From: Sinorhizobium terangae | GTDB taxonomy: Bacteria; Pseudomonadota; Alphaproteobacteria; Rhizobiales; Rhizobiaceae | Reading direction: 5' to 3' | Assembly: GCF_029714365.1 (NCBI RefSeq) | Contig: NZ_CP121660.1 | Location: forward strand, 1,798,001 to 1,862,000 | Length of the DNA stretch: 64,000 nt | In this document: piece after piece, positions 40,918-48,362 of the stretch | Layout of the letters: each line of letters begins with the position of its first letter | Position numbering within the stretch: the stretch's first letter is position 1 | Made by a program: the position numbers and the translations under genes | The notes under the pieces: model-generated | Told to the model about the DNA's origin: nothing | Databases searched by the model: none | What the model saw: only the letters and a program-made list of their open reading frames with translations

Positions 40918-41211
40918 TCACTTGGGCTGGCGCCCGAAATCTTTCCGCAACTCGACCTTCGCCTCTTCGAGGACGTGCCTCTGCTTTTTACTCAGGCCCG
41001 CGCCCGCCCTGTTAATATAGAACGTCAGCATCGACATGGCAGAGCGGAACGGACTCGACTTGCGCCGATCGCTGGTCTCGGCCGACCGCTTCAGAGAATG
41101 GGCAATCTTCGCCGGGTCCTTCGACTTGAATATGCCCTGCTCGAGATCGAGCGCGTCGCTGTTCTCGGTCACGTCCTGCGACCATTTCTTCTTCTTGCTC
41201 TCGTTGCTCAT
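40918..41211 (-). CDS. DUF3175 domain protein
   Basis: A 97-residue basic protein: KKKKWSQDVTENSDALDLEQ, GIFKSKDPAKIAHSLKRSAE and RRKSSPFRSAMSMLTFYINR, then GLSKKQRHVLEEAKVELRK. This is the DUF3175 pattern (WS-x-V-T, F-x(3)-DP-x(3)-A-x-SLK, S-x-S-x(4)-AMSMLTFYINRAG). It may bind nucleic acid given the charge, but no function is established. AAGGAG precedes ATG 41211, and an exact EcfG-type promoter is 29 bases upstream. Confidence 0.92.
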   Translation of the reverse strand: MSNESKKKKWSQDVTENSDALDLEQGIFKSKDPAKIAHSLKRSAETSDRRKSSPFRSAMSMLTFYINRAGAGLSKKQRHVLEEAKVELRKDFGRQPK

Positions 41212-41239
41212 AGCCGTTTCTCCTTGGTGACCTATCTCC

Positions 41240-41264
41240 AACGGGAGCGGACGGAAATCGTTCC
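41240..41264 (-). promoter_or_regulatory. EcfG-type promoter for the DUF3175-GST unit
   Basis: Minus strand GGAAC (41264-41260), 16 bases, CGTT (41243-41240), an exact match 29 bases before ATG 41211. Confidence 0.85.
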
Positions 41265-41276
41265 GGGAGAGAGCTA

Positions 41277-41783
41277 ATGCACGTCGATGATCTGATGTTT
41301 GCCGAAAGCGAGGGCATACCGAACAACCCGCACCTGCCTGTTCTCGTCTATCACGCCGCTGTCGACGTCAGCGGAGACGGTGCGACACGCATCGAAGACA
41401 GGTTCCACGCCAATGGCTGGAGGGGCGTGTGGCGAGACGGCGTTTTCGACTTCCAGCACTATCATACGCGCGCCCACGAGGTCCTGGCCGTTGCGAGAGG
41501 CAAGGCGCGCCTCCTGATCGGCGGGCCGGCGGGCAAGGAGCTGGAAGTCATGGCGGGAGATGTCCTCGTGCTGCCCGCCGGCACGGGTCACTGTCGTATT
41601 GCCGCGAGCGCCGACTTCCTGGTCATCGGCGGCTATCCTCCCGGGCAACACGCCGACATTCAGCGCGGACCGGTGAGCAATGCGGATCGCCAGGCGATCG
41701 CCTCGGTGCCGCTGCCCCAGTTCGATCCGGTCTTCGGCACGGATGGTCCGGTGGTGACGCTCTGGCAGCGCGCGGCGCATTGA
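41277..41783 (+). CDS. Cupin-domain protein
   Basis: A 168-residue small cupin. Motif 1 is FDFQHYHTRAHEVLAVARGK (two histidines and a glutamate as metal ligands, about 60-80) and motif 2 is GDVLVLPAGTGHCRI (histidine about 109). The protein resembles the YjlB-like cupins (PNNPHLPVLVYHAAVD start). Metal-dependent dioxygenase, isomerase or storage functions are all known in this superfamily, so the reaction is open. GGGAGAGA precedes ATG 41277. It is divergent from the DUF3175 gene. Confidence 0.88.
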   Translation: MHVDDLMFAESEGIPNNPHLPVLVYHAAVDVSGDGATRIEDRFHANGWRGVWRDGVFDFQHYHTRAHEVLAVARGKARLLIGGPAGKELEVMAGDVLVLPAGTGHCRIAASADFLVIGGYPPGQHADIQRGPVSNADRQAIASVPLPQFDPVFGTDGPVVTLWQRAAH

Positions 41784-41789
41784 GCGGGA

Positions 41790-42227
41790 TCAGATATCAA
41801 TCAAGGCAATTCCAAGATCGGAATGATGCTTCCGCCGGAGATGCGCGGGCGTTTCGGACAAGGTCACTTCGAGGGTCGGCTTGACGATTCCTTCAAGAAA
41901 ATGCCCGCCGCGCGTCGTCCCGTCGCTAAGGCCGAGCACCGCGTGGGCATGCAGACTGCGTTTGCCATCCTCGCCGAGCGCAATGTCGCCGATGAGGCTC
42001 AACACTTCGCATTGTTCATCGATCAGGATGCGGCGATAGTCTCGCTTTTCGAGATCGTACCAGCCAACGACTGCTCTCTCGAATGCGCCGATCGCCATCA
42101 GCGAAGCTGCAGTGACCTTCTGCGCTGCAGCGAACTCCGAAATGGCGGTGAAGGCTTCCTCCCCAGGGTCGAGTACGAGGAGGTATATCTCCTCTGATGT
42201 CTCTCTTGAAAGAAGTCTCCACCTCAT
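41790..42227 (-). CDS. PPC-domain (DUF296) DNA-binding-like protein
   Basis: A 145-residue protein of the PCC/DUF296 family: LVLDPGEEAFTAISEFAAAQ, KVTAASLMAIGAFERAVVGW, LIGDIALGEDGKRSLHAHAV and LGLSDGTTRGGHFLEGIVKP. The conserved histidines (LHAHAV, GGHF) form a possible metal site in the trimeric fold. In plants the domain accompanies AT-hooks; the stand-alone bacterial role is unknown. GTG 42239 is an alternative start. It has no EcfG-type promoter but is preceded by a large palindrome at 42253-42287. Confidence 0.88.
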   Translation of the reverse strand: MRWRLLSRETSEEIYLLVLDPGEEAFTAISEFAAAQKVTAASLMAIGAFERAVVGWYDLEKRDYRRILIDEQCEVLSLIGDIALGEDGKRSLHAHAVLGLSDGTTRGGHFLEGIVKPTLEVTLSETPAHLRRKHHSDLGIALIDI

Positions 42228-42252
42228 CGGCTGGTCCACATCTGACGTTTGG

Positions 42253-42287
42253 ATCGTTTCATTGTTTCATTGAAACAGTGAAATGAT
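42253..42287. promoter_or_regulatory. Long near-perfect palindrome upstream of the PPC-domain gene
   Basis: TTTCATTGTTTCA (42257-42269) and TGAAACAGTGAAA (42271-42283) are complementary except for one base, around a central T; the symmetry extends to ATC/GAT at 42253 and 42287. It lies 26-60 bases before the start and may be a two-dimer operator. Confidence 0.55.
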
Positions 42288-42350
42288 CTAACTCATTGAA
42301 ACTACGCAATTCCGGACGGAGAACCGTTCCGCACTTTTCCTGGAATTGCT

Positions 42351-42566
42351 CTAGCGCAGCCAGACCGGAAGATCCGAGGCCTGGGCGCATTCATGGGCAC
42401 GGTCCTTCAGCCCGAGCGTTTCCCATGCGAATTTCTGCGCGGCGATTTGGGCCATTTCCCTGGTCGGATAGCAGTCCGGCAGCACGTAGTCGTGGCCGCC
42501 GCATGAGAGCAACGCCCGGTGGCTCAGGAGATCGAAATGAAGCTGCAGGTTTTCCTCCGATTGCAT
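42351..42566 (-). CDS. Small hypothetical protein
   Basis: A 71-residue protein (MQSEENLQLHFDLLSHRALL, SCGGHDYVLPDCYPTREMAQ, IAAQKFAWETLGLKDRAHEC). It has regular amphipathic helices and two cysteine-containing stretches but no domain I can name. GGGAGGG precedes ATG 42566, and an exact EcfG-type promoter lies at 42620-42596. Together these make it a convincing small stress gene despite its size. Confidence 0.75.
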   Translation of the reverse strand: MQSEENLQLHFDLLSHRALLSCGGHDYVLPDCYPTREMAQIAAQKFAWETLGLKDRAHECAQASDLPVWLR

Positions 42567-42595
42567 CAAGCCCTCCCTCGTTCAGCTTCAGCAAG

Positions 42596-42620
42596 AACGG
42601 CCGTTGCGGGCAGAAGTTCC
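42596..42620 (-). promoter_or_regulatory. EcfG-type promoter for the 71-residue protein
   Basis: Minus strand GGAAC (42620-42616), 16 bases, CGTT (42599-42596), an exact match 30 bases before ATG 42566. Confidence 0.8.
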
Positions 42621-42660
42621 AGCCGCCCGACGAAAAGTCCACGGTCTCGAAAATCTGTGC

Positions 42661-42685
42661 GGAACATACGCCGCGATCAGGAGTT
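42661..42685 (+). promoter_or_regulatory. EcfG-type promoter for the 42711 gene
   Basis: GGAAC (42661-42665), 18 bases, TT (42684-42685), 26 bases before ATG 42711. It is divergent from the promoter at 42596-42620. Confidence 0.75.
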
Positions 42686-42710
42686 TTGTGCCCTACGGGA
42701 GATCAAGCCA

Positions 42711-43043
42711 ATGACCAAACGCGGAAATCAAGGATCGCGTGCGATCCATGCTCGCCCGCTCGACCATCCCGGCGTTGATGAGCCGATCGATGCCTTGGGC
42801 GCGGGTTCTCGCAGCAATCCCGATCGAAGCGTCCGCCGCCAGCTCGAGGAGATGCGCGGGCGCATTGCCGAGCTCGAAACCGAGATCGATGCGATCGCCA
42901 CGGAGGCCCACACGGCAGTTGGAACAGTTCCGGGTGCCGACAGGCTGGAGACGGCGAAGGATGTGGTTGCGGAGAAGCGGGACGAAATCCAGCGTCTGAA
43001 ATCGCGCCTGCAGGAAATCGAGCGATCGATCGCTGCCGAGTAG
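42711..43043 (+). CDS. Hypothetical coiled-coil protein
   Basis: A 110-residue protein. Residues 1-45 are polar (MTKRGNQGSRAIHARPLDHP). Residues about 46-108 form two amphipathic helices likely to pair as a coiled coil (RRQLEEMRGRIAELETEIDA, KDVVAEKRDEIQRLKSRLQE, IERSIAAE). It is not a recognised family. GGAG precedes ATG 42711; an earlier frame start at 42519 would lie upstream of the promoter. The EcfG-type promoter at 42661-42685 places it in the stress set. Confidence 0.8.
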   Translation: MTKRGNQGSRAIHARPLDHPGVDEPIDALGAGSRSNPDRSVRRQLEEMRGRIAELETEIDAIATEAHTAVGTVPGADRLETAKDVVAEKRDEIQRLKSRLQEIERSIAAE

Positions 43044-43103
43044 GGCAAACGGTTACTTAAAGCTCCGATGCGTGGGTCGACGCGACCGGGGAGAGGCTGC
43101 CTA

Positions 43104-43150
43104 ATGCATGTCGCCCAAGAGGCGCAGCGGTTTTCGGCAACGACATGCAT
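43104..43150. repeat. ATGCATGTCG palindromic repeat, copy 1
   Basis: ATGCATGTCG (43104-43113) and CGACATGCAT (43141-43150) are perfectly complementary, with a GCAGCGG-containing centre. The same element, with one stem mismatch, occurs at 63829-63877. Confidence 0.85.
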
Positions 43151-43164
43151 AAAAGCAAATAGCC

Positions 43165-43347
43165 TTAGAACACAGTCATCCAGATTCCGCGCCAAAGGAG
43201 TGACTCCCGATCGCGCAGGTTTTCCTCATCGGCGCGCACCCATAGCTTATTGCGCGTTTCTTTGCGCTTGTCCTCTCGGTCTGCAACTGGCTTTTGACGC
43301 CGCTCGGTCCTGAACTTGTCAGCGTCCGTCGCCTTGCTGATAGGCAT
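43165..43347 (-). CDS. Small basic hypothetical protein
   Basis: A 60-residue, strongly charged protein (MPISKATDADKFRTERRQKP, VADREDKRKETRNKLWVRAD, LRDRESLLWRGIWMTVF). AAGGAAGGAG lies seven bases before ATG 43347; an ATG two codons upstream (43353) is too close. An EcfG-type promoter match ends 30 bases upstream. No domain recognised. Small size keeps the confidence moderate. Confidence 0.6.
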   Translation of the reverse strand: MPISKATDADKFRTERRQKPVADREDKRKETRNKLWVRADEENLRDRESLLWRGIWMTVF

Positions 43348-43376
43348 CGGCATCTCCTTCCTTGCGATCAAGAGGA

Positions 43377-43401
43377 AACTGACCGACGGCGCGACGGTTC
43401 C
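43377..43401 (-). promoter_or_regulatory. EcfG-type promoter for the 60-residue protein
   Basis: Minus strand GGAAC (43401-43397), 18 bases, TT (43378-43377) in an AGTT context, 30 bases before ATG 43347. Confidence 0.65.
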
Positions 43402-43435
43402 GTGGTGATCGGTCGGACCGGCTGACGCTGCGGCT

Positions 43436-43699
43436 TCAATGGCGATGGATGAATTTGCAGAAGCGACTGGTCTGGCCGTCTTCGGTCAGGTCCTGATGCA
43501 GAAAGGCCAGGTTGTTCTTCTCGAAGATCTCGAAGAACTCATCCCAGGAAATTTCCTCCAGCGTGTCTTCCGGTGTGCCGAAATCGATGCGCAGCAGCCC
43601 GCCGTCGGTTGCGCCTTTGACGCGTGCCGGGTGGCCGCTGCGGGCCTCGGCCCAGTTGCGGATGGTGTCGTGGTCGATCGTGGTGTTTGAAGCGCTCAT
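43436..43699 (-). CDS. Conserved hypothetical protein
   Basis: An 87-residue acidic protein: NTTIDHDTIRNWAEARSGHP, ARVKGATDGGLLRIDFGTPE, ISWDEFFEIFEKNNLAFLHQ, DGQTSRFCKFIHRH. This sequence type is widespread in rhizobia and other bacteria. It is sometimes labelled a glucan branching enzyme in databases, which its length and lack of any GH13 motif rule out. A weak EcfG-type promoter match lies at 43759-43735. The function is unknown. Confidence 0.85.
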   Translation of the reverse strand: MSASNTTIDHDTIRNWAEARSGHPARVKGATDGGLLRIDFGTPEDTLEEISWDEFFEIFEKNNLAFLHQDLTEDGQTSRFCKFIHRH

Positions 43700-43734
43700 T
43701 GGAAGCTCTCCCGCTGTGGCTTGTTTGCACCTCT

Positions 43735-43759
43735 AATCCATCGCGCCCGCGATTGTTCC
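43735..43759 (-). promoter_or_regulatory. Probable EcfG-type promoter for the 87-residue protein
   Basis: Minus strand GGAAC (43759-43755), 18 bases, TT (43736-43735); the bases before TT (GA) differ from the preferred CG. 36 bases before ATG 43699. Confidence 0.55.
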
Positions 43760-43811
43760 GAACGGCGGCCGCACGGTTACGGACAGCGGGGCTTGTCTTC
43801 CTGCGAATGCG

Positions 43812-44273
43812 CTACTGGCCGAACGTTCCGACGATTGCGGCTTCGTCGATCAAGTGCTTGCGCGCCCTCTTCCAGGCTTCCTCCGCCCCGACGTCTTCCG
43901 GAATCGAAAGATTGGGGGCGTCAAGTGCAGCAAGCCTGAACCAGTAGTGGTGGACGCCGGTGCCGGCCGGCGGCTGCGGTCCGTCGTAGCGGGCATTGCC
44001 GAAGTCGTTCTTGATGAACTTTATGCCGTGCTCCGGTCCGGTATCGACCGCTTGCGGCAGTTCCGTCCAGCTGCCGGGAATGTTGATGATCGCGCAGTGA
44101 CGAAACATTCCTCGCGGCGCGTCCGGATCCTCGACGATAAGGGCGAAGCTCTGCGTTCCCTCGGGCGTGCCCGTCCACTTCAGCGGCGGGAAGAGGTTTT
44201 CGCCCAGTCGCGTATATTTCTGCGGGATGAGTTGCCCATCTACGAATGCTGGGCTGATCAGGCTGAAGGTCAT
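43812..44273 (-). CDS. YbhB/YbcL-family PEBP (Raf kinase inhibitor-like) protein
   Basis: A 153-residue protein of the phosphatidylethanolamine-binding fold. VDGQLIPQKYTRLGENLFPP and LKWTGTPEGTQSFALIVEDP carry the D-x-D-A-P region (EDPDAPRGMFRHC), and YDGPQPPAGTGVHHYWFRL gives the G-x-HRY-like anion-pocket strand. The physiological ligand in bacteria is unknown. AAGGAG precedes ATG 44273. Between it and the EcfG-type promoter at 44475-44451 lies a strong terminator, so that promoter probably serves a small RNA instead. Confidence 0.93.
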   Translation of the reverse strand: MTFSLISPAFVDGQLIPQKYTRLGENLFPPLKWTGTPEGTQSFALIVEDPDAPRGMFRHCAIINIPGSWTELPQAVDTGPEHGIKFIKNDFGNARYDGPQPPAGTGVHHYWFRLAALDAPNLSIPEDVGAEEAWKRARKHLIDEAAIVGTFGQ

Positions 44274-44335
44274 CCACGTGCTCCTTTCTTGCTGCGCACC
44301 GAAAGGCTATGGCGCCACTCCACCTCGGACACTGT

Positions 44336-44445
44336 CGAAAAAAGGAGCCTCGTCGAGACGAGGCTCATAAGACGAACCAGCATAGGAGAGACCGCCGAGG
44401 AGCCTCCAGATTTTGGGTCGGAGAACGCGCTCCGTGCGATCCACA
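44336..44445 (-). ncRNA. Candidate EcfG-dependent small RNA
   Basis: An EcfG-type promoter (44475-44451) is followed after about 80 bases by a perfect ten-base stem, GAGCCTCGTC and GACGAGGCTC (44366-44345), and then a run of six T on the minus strand. This predicts a free transcript of about 110 nt ending near 44336. It contains GGAGGCTCCTCGG near 44400, a small hairpin exposing CTCC, which could pair with ribosome sites. A 27-codon frame opens at ATG 44447 and ends at the terminator stem, but it has no ribosome site. The predicted 5' end is uncertain by a few bases. Confidence 0.55.
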
Positions 44446-44450
44446 CATCA

Positions 44451-44475
44451 AACATTATTCCCGAAGGAATGTTCC
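44451..44475 (-). promoter_or_regulatory. EcfG-type promoter of the candidate small RNA
   Basis: Minus strand GGAAC (44475-44471), 18 bases, TT (44452-44451) in a TGTT context. Confidence 0.65.
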
Positions 44476-44611
44476 ACGACCGCGGATAAATTTTGCGCCA
44501 TCCCTGGCTGTGTCGCAGACCCCGCGGGGGCCGAATTCCGCACCCTGGGCTGGCTTCGCGGCGCCTCGTTCAAATCCGCGCATCCACGCATCGAAATTCT
44601 CGACATGTGGC

Positions 44612-44636
44612 GGAACTTTGGTAGCTTGATTGTGTT
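44612..44636 (+). promoter_or_regulatory. EcfG-type promoter for glgA
   Basis: GGAAC (44612-44616), 18 bases, TT (44635-44636) in a TGTT context, 65 bases before ATG 44701. The 427-base gap 44274-44700 holds this site and the small-RNA locus. Confidence 0.7.
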
Positions 44637-44700
44637 GAAGGGAAGCAGACTGCGGCTGCGCTTCACCCCCGGCAATGACATGATCTCCGGAAAAGACGCG

Positions 44701-46155
44701 ATGAACATTCTGTCCGTCACGGCTGAGATTTTCCCGCTCGTAAAGACCGGCGGCCTCGCCGATGTCGCCGGCTCGCTGCCAAAGGCGCTGATGGCGCACG
44801 GCATCCATACGCGCTCCCTGGTTCCCGGATACCCGAGCGTCATGCGGGCACTTACGGCGGCATTACCGGTCGCACAATATGATCGCCTGTTCGGCGAACG
44901 CGCCACCCTTGTCGCAGGACAGACCGGCGGTCTGGATCTCCTGGTGCTCGACGCCCCCGGCTTCTTCGACAGGCAGGGCGGCCCCTACGCCGACGATCAC
45001 GGCAACGACTACCCGGATAACTGGAAGCGTTTCGCGGCCTTTTCTTTCGTCGCCGCACAAATCGCCGAGCACGGCGTGGCGGACTGGCGGCCAGACATCA
45101 TCCACGTCCACGACTGGCATCCGGCGCTGAGTCTGGTCTACCTCAAATTCTCCTCTCGCGTCGAGATTCCGCGCGTCTTGACCGTTCACAACCTCGCCTT
45201 CCAGGGTCAATTTCCTGCCCATCGCTTCACCGAATTGGGGCTGCCGGACGAGGCCTATTCGGTCGAAGGCCTCGAATATTATGGCGACCTCGGCTATCTG
45301 AAGGGCGGGTTGCAGGCGGCCGACGCCATCACCGTGGTCAGTCCCACCTACGCGCGCGAGATCATGTCGCCGACCTTCGGAATGGGCCTCGAGGGGGTGA
45401 TGAATGCGCGTCACGACGACGTTATCGGCATCGTCAACGGCATCGACATGGAGGTATGGAATCCCTGCTCGGACCCGTACATCGAAAATCACTTCTCGAC
45501 CCGCGCGCCGTTGCGCCGACTGGCGAACAGGCAAAAGCTGCTCGATCGGTTCGGCCTGTCGGACACAGCCGGACCGGTTTTCGCGGCGGTCAACCGGCTG
45601 ACTTGGCAGAAAGGCATGGACCTCCTGGCAGGCGTGGTCGACGAGATCGTCAAAGGCGGTGGCAAGCTGATCGTGCATGGACAGGGCGACGCCGCGATCG
45701 AGGACGCATTCATGGAGGCCGCGCGGCGCTTCCCGCACAGCGTCAGCGTCGAGATCGGCTACGATGAGCCACTCGCCCATCAGATTCACGCCGGAGCGGA
45801 CGCGATGCTCGTTCCCTCGCGCTTCGAGCCTTGCGGCCTGACACAGCTCTACGCTTTGCGCTATGGCTGCGTACCCATCGTCGCCCGTACAGGCGGATTG
45901 TCGGAGACGATCATCGACGCCAACGAAGCCGCGCTGCATGCGCAAGTGGCAACCGGCATACAGTTTTCGCCCGTCGACGCGAACGAATTGAGGCTGGCTC
46001 TCCGCCGAGCCTTCAGGCTTTTCAAGCGCCGGCGCGTGTGGGAACGTCTGCGCAGACAGGGGATGAGGACGGATTGCTCCTGGCACCGAAGCGCCGCCCA
46101 ATATGCGGAGCTTTACGGCAGAGTGCTGACCCCCGATATACGCTTAGCGGGATAA
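44701..46155 (+). CDS. glgA: Glycogen synthase GlgA (ADP-glucose type)
   Basis: A 484-residue GT5 enzyme that extends alpha-1,4-glucan from ADP-glucose. The N-terminal KTGG motif is visible in VTAEIFPLVKTGGLADVAGS (ADP-glucose binding), then IIHVHDWHPAL, VLTVHNLAFQGQFP and VVSPTYAREI. The C-terminal domain has NRLTWQKGMDLL, PSRFEPCGLTQLYALRYG (acid catalysis and nucleotide binding) and GGLSETI. ATG 44701 gives the universal MNILSVT start. The open frame continues upstream to 44413 but crosses the EcfG-type promoter at 44612-44636. glgB, glgC and glgP are not present. Confidence 0.96.
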   Translation: MNILSVTAEIFPLVKTGGLADVAGSLPKALMAHGIHTRSLVPGYPSVMRALTAALPVAQYDRLFGERATLVAGQTGGLDLLVLDAPGFFDRQGGPYADDHGNDYPDNWKRFAAFSFVAAQIAEHGVADWRPDIIHVHDWHPALSLVYLKFSSRVEIPRVLTVHNLAFQGQFPAHRFTELGLPDEAYSVEGLEYYGDLGYLKGGLQAADAITVVSPTYAREIMSPTFGMGLEGVMNARHDDVIGIVNGIDMEVWNPCSDPYIENHFSTRAPLRRLANRQKLLDRFGLSDTAGPVFAAVNRLTWQKGMDLLAGVVDEIVKGGGKLIVHGQGDAAIEDAFMEAARRFPHSVSVEIGYDEPLAHQIHAGADAMLVPSRFEPCGLTQLYALRYGCVPIVARTGGLSETIIDANEAALHAQVATGIQFSPVDANELRLALRRAFRLFKRRRVWERLRRQGMRTDCSWHRSAAQYAELYGRVLTPDIRLAG

Positions 46156-46294
46156 GGCAATTCCAAGGAAAATCTTATCGGCCGCCGTGGTTTGCGGCTC
46201 CCATTCGCATTGCTGATGAATTGATCAGAAAGGGAGCATGGATTGCGCCGCGGGAATGTGCCAATGGCAGGGTCCCAAGACGAAGGCCCGAGTC

Positions 46295-47209
46295 ATGACT
46301 GCAGACGCTGCTACTCCCTCCTCCCTTTCCCACGCCTCCGGCACCGCCCGCACCGGCGTCCTGTTCATGCTTCTCGGCATGCTGATGTTCTCGCTGAACG
46401 ACGTCATGGGCAAATGGCTGGTCGCGACCTATTCGGTCGGCCAGGTGGTGCTGATCCGCAGTCTTGCCGCCGCCGTCCTGCTTGCGCCCTTCCTCTGGGC
46501 CGGCGGATTGCGAAAGCTTGTCGCAGTCGAACGGCCATGGCTTCAGCTTGCGCGCGTCGTCGCCTCGACGGCGGAGGTCATCGCCTTTTATTTCGCCGTG
46601 GTCTATCTGCCGCTTGCAGACGTCATGACCTATTGGCTGGCGGCACCGATCTACGTCGCGGCGGTCTCGCCGCTGGTCCTCAAGGAACACGTGGGCTGGC
46701 GGCGCTGGACCGCGATCGCCATCGGCTTCGTCGGCGTCGTGATTGCGCTCGAGCCCTCCTCCGAGGCCTTCACCCTGCCGGCGCTGATCTCCATCCTCGG
46801 CAGCATGTTCTTCGCCTTCATGATGGTTTCCGGTCGTTCGCTGCGCGGTACCCCGGATACGATACTGGCCTTTTGGCAGATCGTCGGGGCGGCGGTCGCA
46901 GGCCTCGTCTGGGCGCCCCTGGACTGGACACCGTTGAACTCGCTCGACACGGCGCTGCTGGGCCTGCTTGGAGTCGTCGCCATGCTCGCGCACGTGCTCG
47001 TCAACAGGGCGTTGAAGCTCGCCGAAACCGCGACGGTCGCACCGTTGCAATACACGCTGCTCTTCTGGGCGATCGTCTTCGGCTGGCTGATCTTCGGCGA
47101 CGCGCCACGCCTGTCGATGGTCCTCGGCGCCGGCCTCATCGTCGCCTCCGGCCTCTTCATCTTCTTCCGCGAACAGCAGCTCAAGCGGCAGGGGCGGCTG
47201 AAGGGCTAA
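46295..47209 (+). CDS. DMT-superfamily EamA-type transporter
   Basis: A 304-residue inner-membrane protein of ten predicted helices as two EamA repeats: GVLFMLLGMLMFSLNDVMGK to YVAAVSPLVLKEHVGWRRW (about 20-125) and LISILGSMFFAFMMVSGRSL to VFGWLIFGDAPRLSM (about 155-285). Members export amino acids, nucleosides or drugs. Starts at 46238 and 46256 are possible; the ATG 46295 with AAGG gives the common short polar N-terminus. It converges with the FAH-family gene through a terminator. The substrate is unknown. Confidence 0.88.
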   Translation: MTADAATPSSLSHASGTARTGVLFMLLGMLMFSLNDVMGKWLVATYSVGQVVLIRSLAAAVLLAPFLWAGGLRKLVAVERPWLQLARVVASTAEVIAFYFAVVYLPLADVMTYWLAAPIYVAAVSPLVLKEHVGWRRWTAIAIGFVGVVIALEPSSEAFTLPALISILGSMFFAFMMVSGRSLRGTPDTILAFWQIVGAAVAGLVWAPLDWTPLNSLDTALLGLLGVVAMLAHVLVNRALKLAETATVAPLQYTLLFWAIVFGWLIFGDAPRLSMVLGAGLIVASGLFIFFREQQLKRQGRLKG

Positions 47210-47215
47210 GCCGTC

Positions 47216-47246
47216 GGAGCGCCTCTTACGGTCTCGGAGGCGCTCC
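47216..47246. terminator. Bidirectional hairpin between convergent genes
   Basis: GGAGCGCCTC (47216-47225) and GAGGCGCTCC (47237-47246) form a perfect ten-base stem between the EamA and FAH-family stops. Confidence 0.7.
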
Positions 47247-47256
47247 GCGATCTGGT

Positions 47257-48096
47257 TCAGTCGTCCGCAACAACCTTCTGCTTCTGCGTGCCGAGCCCTT
47301 CGATGCCAAGTTCGATCACGTCGCCGGCCTTCAGATACTGCGGCGGCTTGAAGCCCATGCCGACGCCGGGAGGGGTGCCGGTCGAAATGACGTCGCCCGG
47401 ATGCAGCGTCATGAACTGCGAGAGGTAGCTCACGAGATAGGCGACGCCATAAACCATGGTTTCGCTCGTGCCGTTCTGCTTCGTCTCGCCATTGACGGTC
47501 AGCCACATCTTCAGGTTTTGCGGATTGCCGATCTCATCACGGGTTACCAGCCATGGACCGATGGGGCCGAAGGAATCGCAGGATTTGCCTTTGGTCCACT
47601 GGCCGGAGCGCCTCGCCTGGAAGTCGCGCTCAGAGACGTCGTTGACAACGCAATAGCCGGCGACGTGATCGAGCGCTTCGGCTTCGGACACGTACTTCGC
47701 GGTCTTGCCGATAACCACGCCGAGTTCGACTTCCCAGTCGGTGGCAACGGAGCCGCGCGGAATGATCACATTGTCGTTCGGACCGACGATCGCCGAGGTC
47801 GCCTTCATGAATATGACCGGCTCGGGCGGAACCTCCAGACCGGATTCTGCGGCATGATCGGCATAGTTGAGGCCGATACAGACGAACTTGCCGGTGCCGG
47901 CAACGCAGGCGCCAAGCCGTGGCGTACCCTCCACCACCGGCAGGCTTTCGAGGTCGAGCCCGCTCGCCCAGCCAAAATCCACGATCGCGGCGCCGCCGAC
48001 GTCGGCGATGACGCCGGAGAGATCGCGAATCCTGCCCGCACCGTCAAGCACGCCCGGCTTCTCGGCCCCTTCGGGTCCATAACGCAACAGCTTCAT
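47257..48096 (-). CDS. Fumarylacetoacetate hydrolase family protein
   Basis: A 279-residue FAH-fold enzyme. CIGLNYADHAAESGLEVPPE precedes the metal site EVELGVVIGKTAKYVSEAEA (E-x-E), and WTKGKSCDSFGPIGPWLVT, LHPGDVISTGTPPGVGMG are typical. The sequence is close in layout to ureidoglycolate lyase-labelled and 2,4-diketo-3-deoxy-L-fuconate hydrolase-type proteins, which cleave C-C bonds in diketo acids with Mg. ATG 48096 was chosen for the MKLLRYG start. It stands alone, so its pathway is not indicated. Confidence 0.9.
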   Translation of the reverse strand: MKLLRYGPEGAEKPGVLDGAGRIRDLSGVIADVGGAAIVDFGWASGLDLESLPVVEGTPRLGACVAGTGKFVCIGLNYADHAAESGLEVPPEPVIFMKATSAIVGPNDNVIIPRGSVATDWEVELGVVIGKTAKYVSEAEALDHVAGYCVVNDVSERDFQARRSGQWTKGKSCDSFGPIGPWLVTRDEIGNPQNLKMWLTVNGETKQNGTSETMVYGVAYLVSYLSQFMTLHPGDVISTGTPPGVGMGFKPPQYLKAGDVIELGIEGLGTQKQKVVADD

Positions 48097-48362
48097 CCTG
48101 CTTCTCCCAAGCCATCGAAAAATCACTGCGATTGACAAATCAAACAGCGTCGCCGATGTAAAGCCGTTTCCGCCGCCCCGGCACGAAAAAACCGCAGGCA
48201 ACTGCCGGTGGGCGCTGATCAGCCTGCTCCTTTGCTTCGCGGAATATCTGATAAATTGAAATAATACCGATTATCGCGTCTATCTATTTCGCTTATGCAG
48301 CGTATGCCCATAGAGTTCGACCGAAGCCCTGGCAAAGGGACAAATTCCAAGGGGAACCAACA

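Noticed and set aside
42322..42346. GGAAC box upstream of the PPC-domain gene
   Set aside because: The AA partner is 16 bases away and the site is over 90 bases from the start.
43436..43699. Possible glucan branching enzyme fragment
   Set aside because: Similar proteins are sometimes given this name, but no GH13 motif is present in the 87 residues; it is a complete small protein of another kind.
44270..44455. 61-codon frame across the small-RNA locus
   Set aside because: It would have to be read through a perfect terminator stem and U-tract.
44413..44700. Upstream extension of glgA by 96 codons
   Set aside because: GlgA proteins begin at MNILSVT, and an EcfG-type promoter lies inside the extension.
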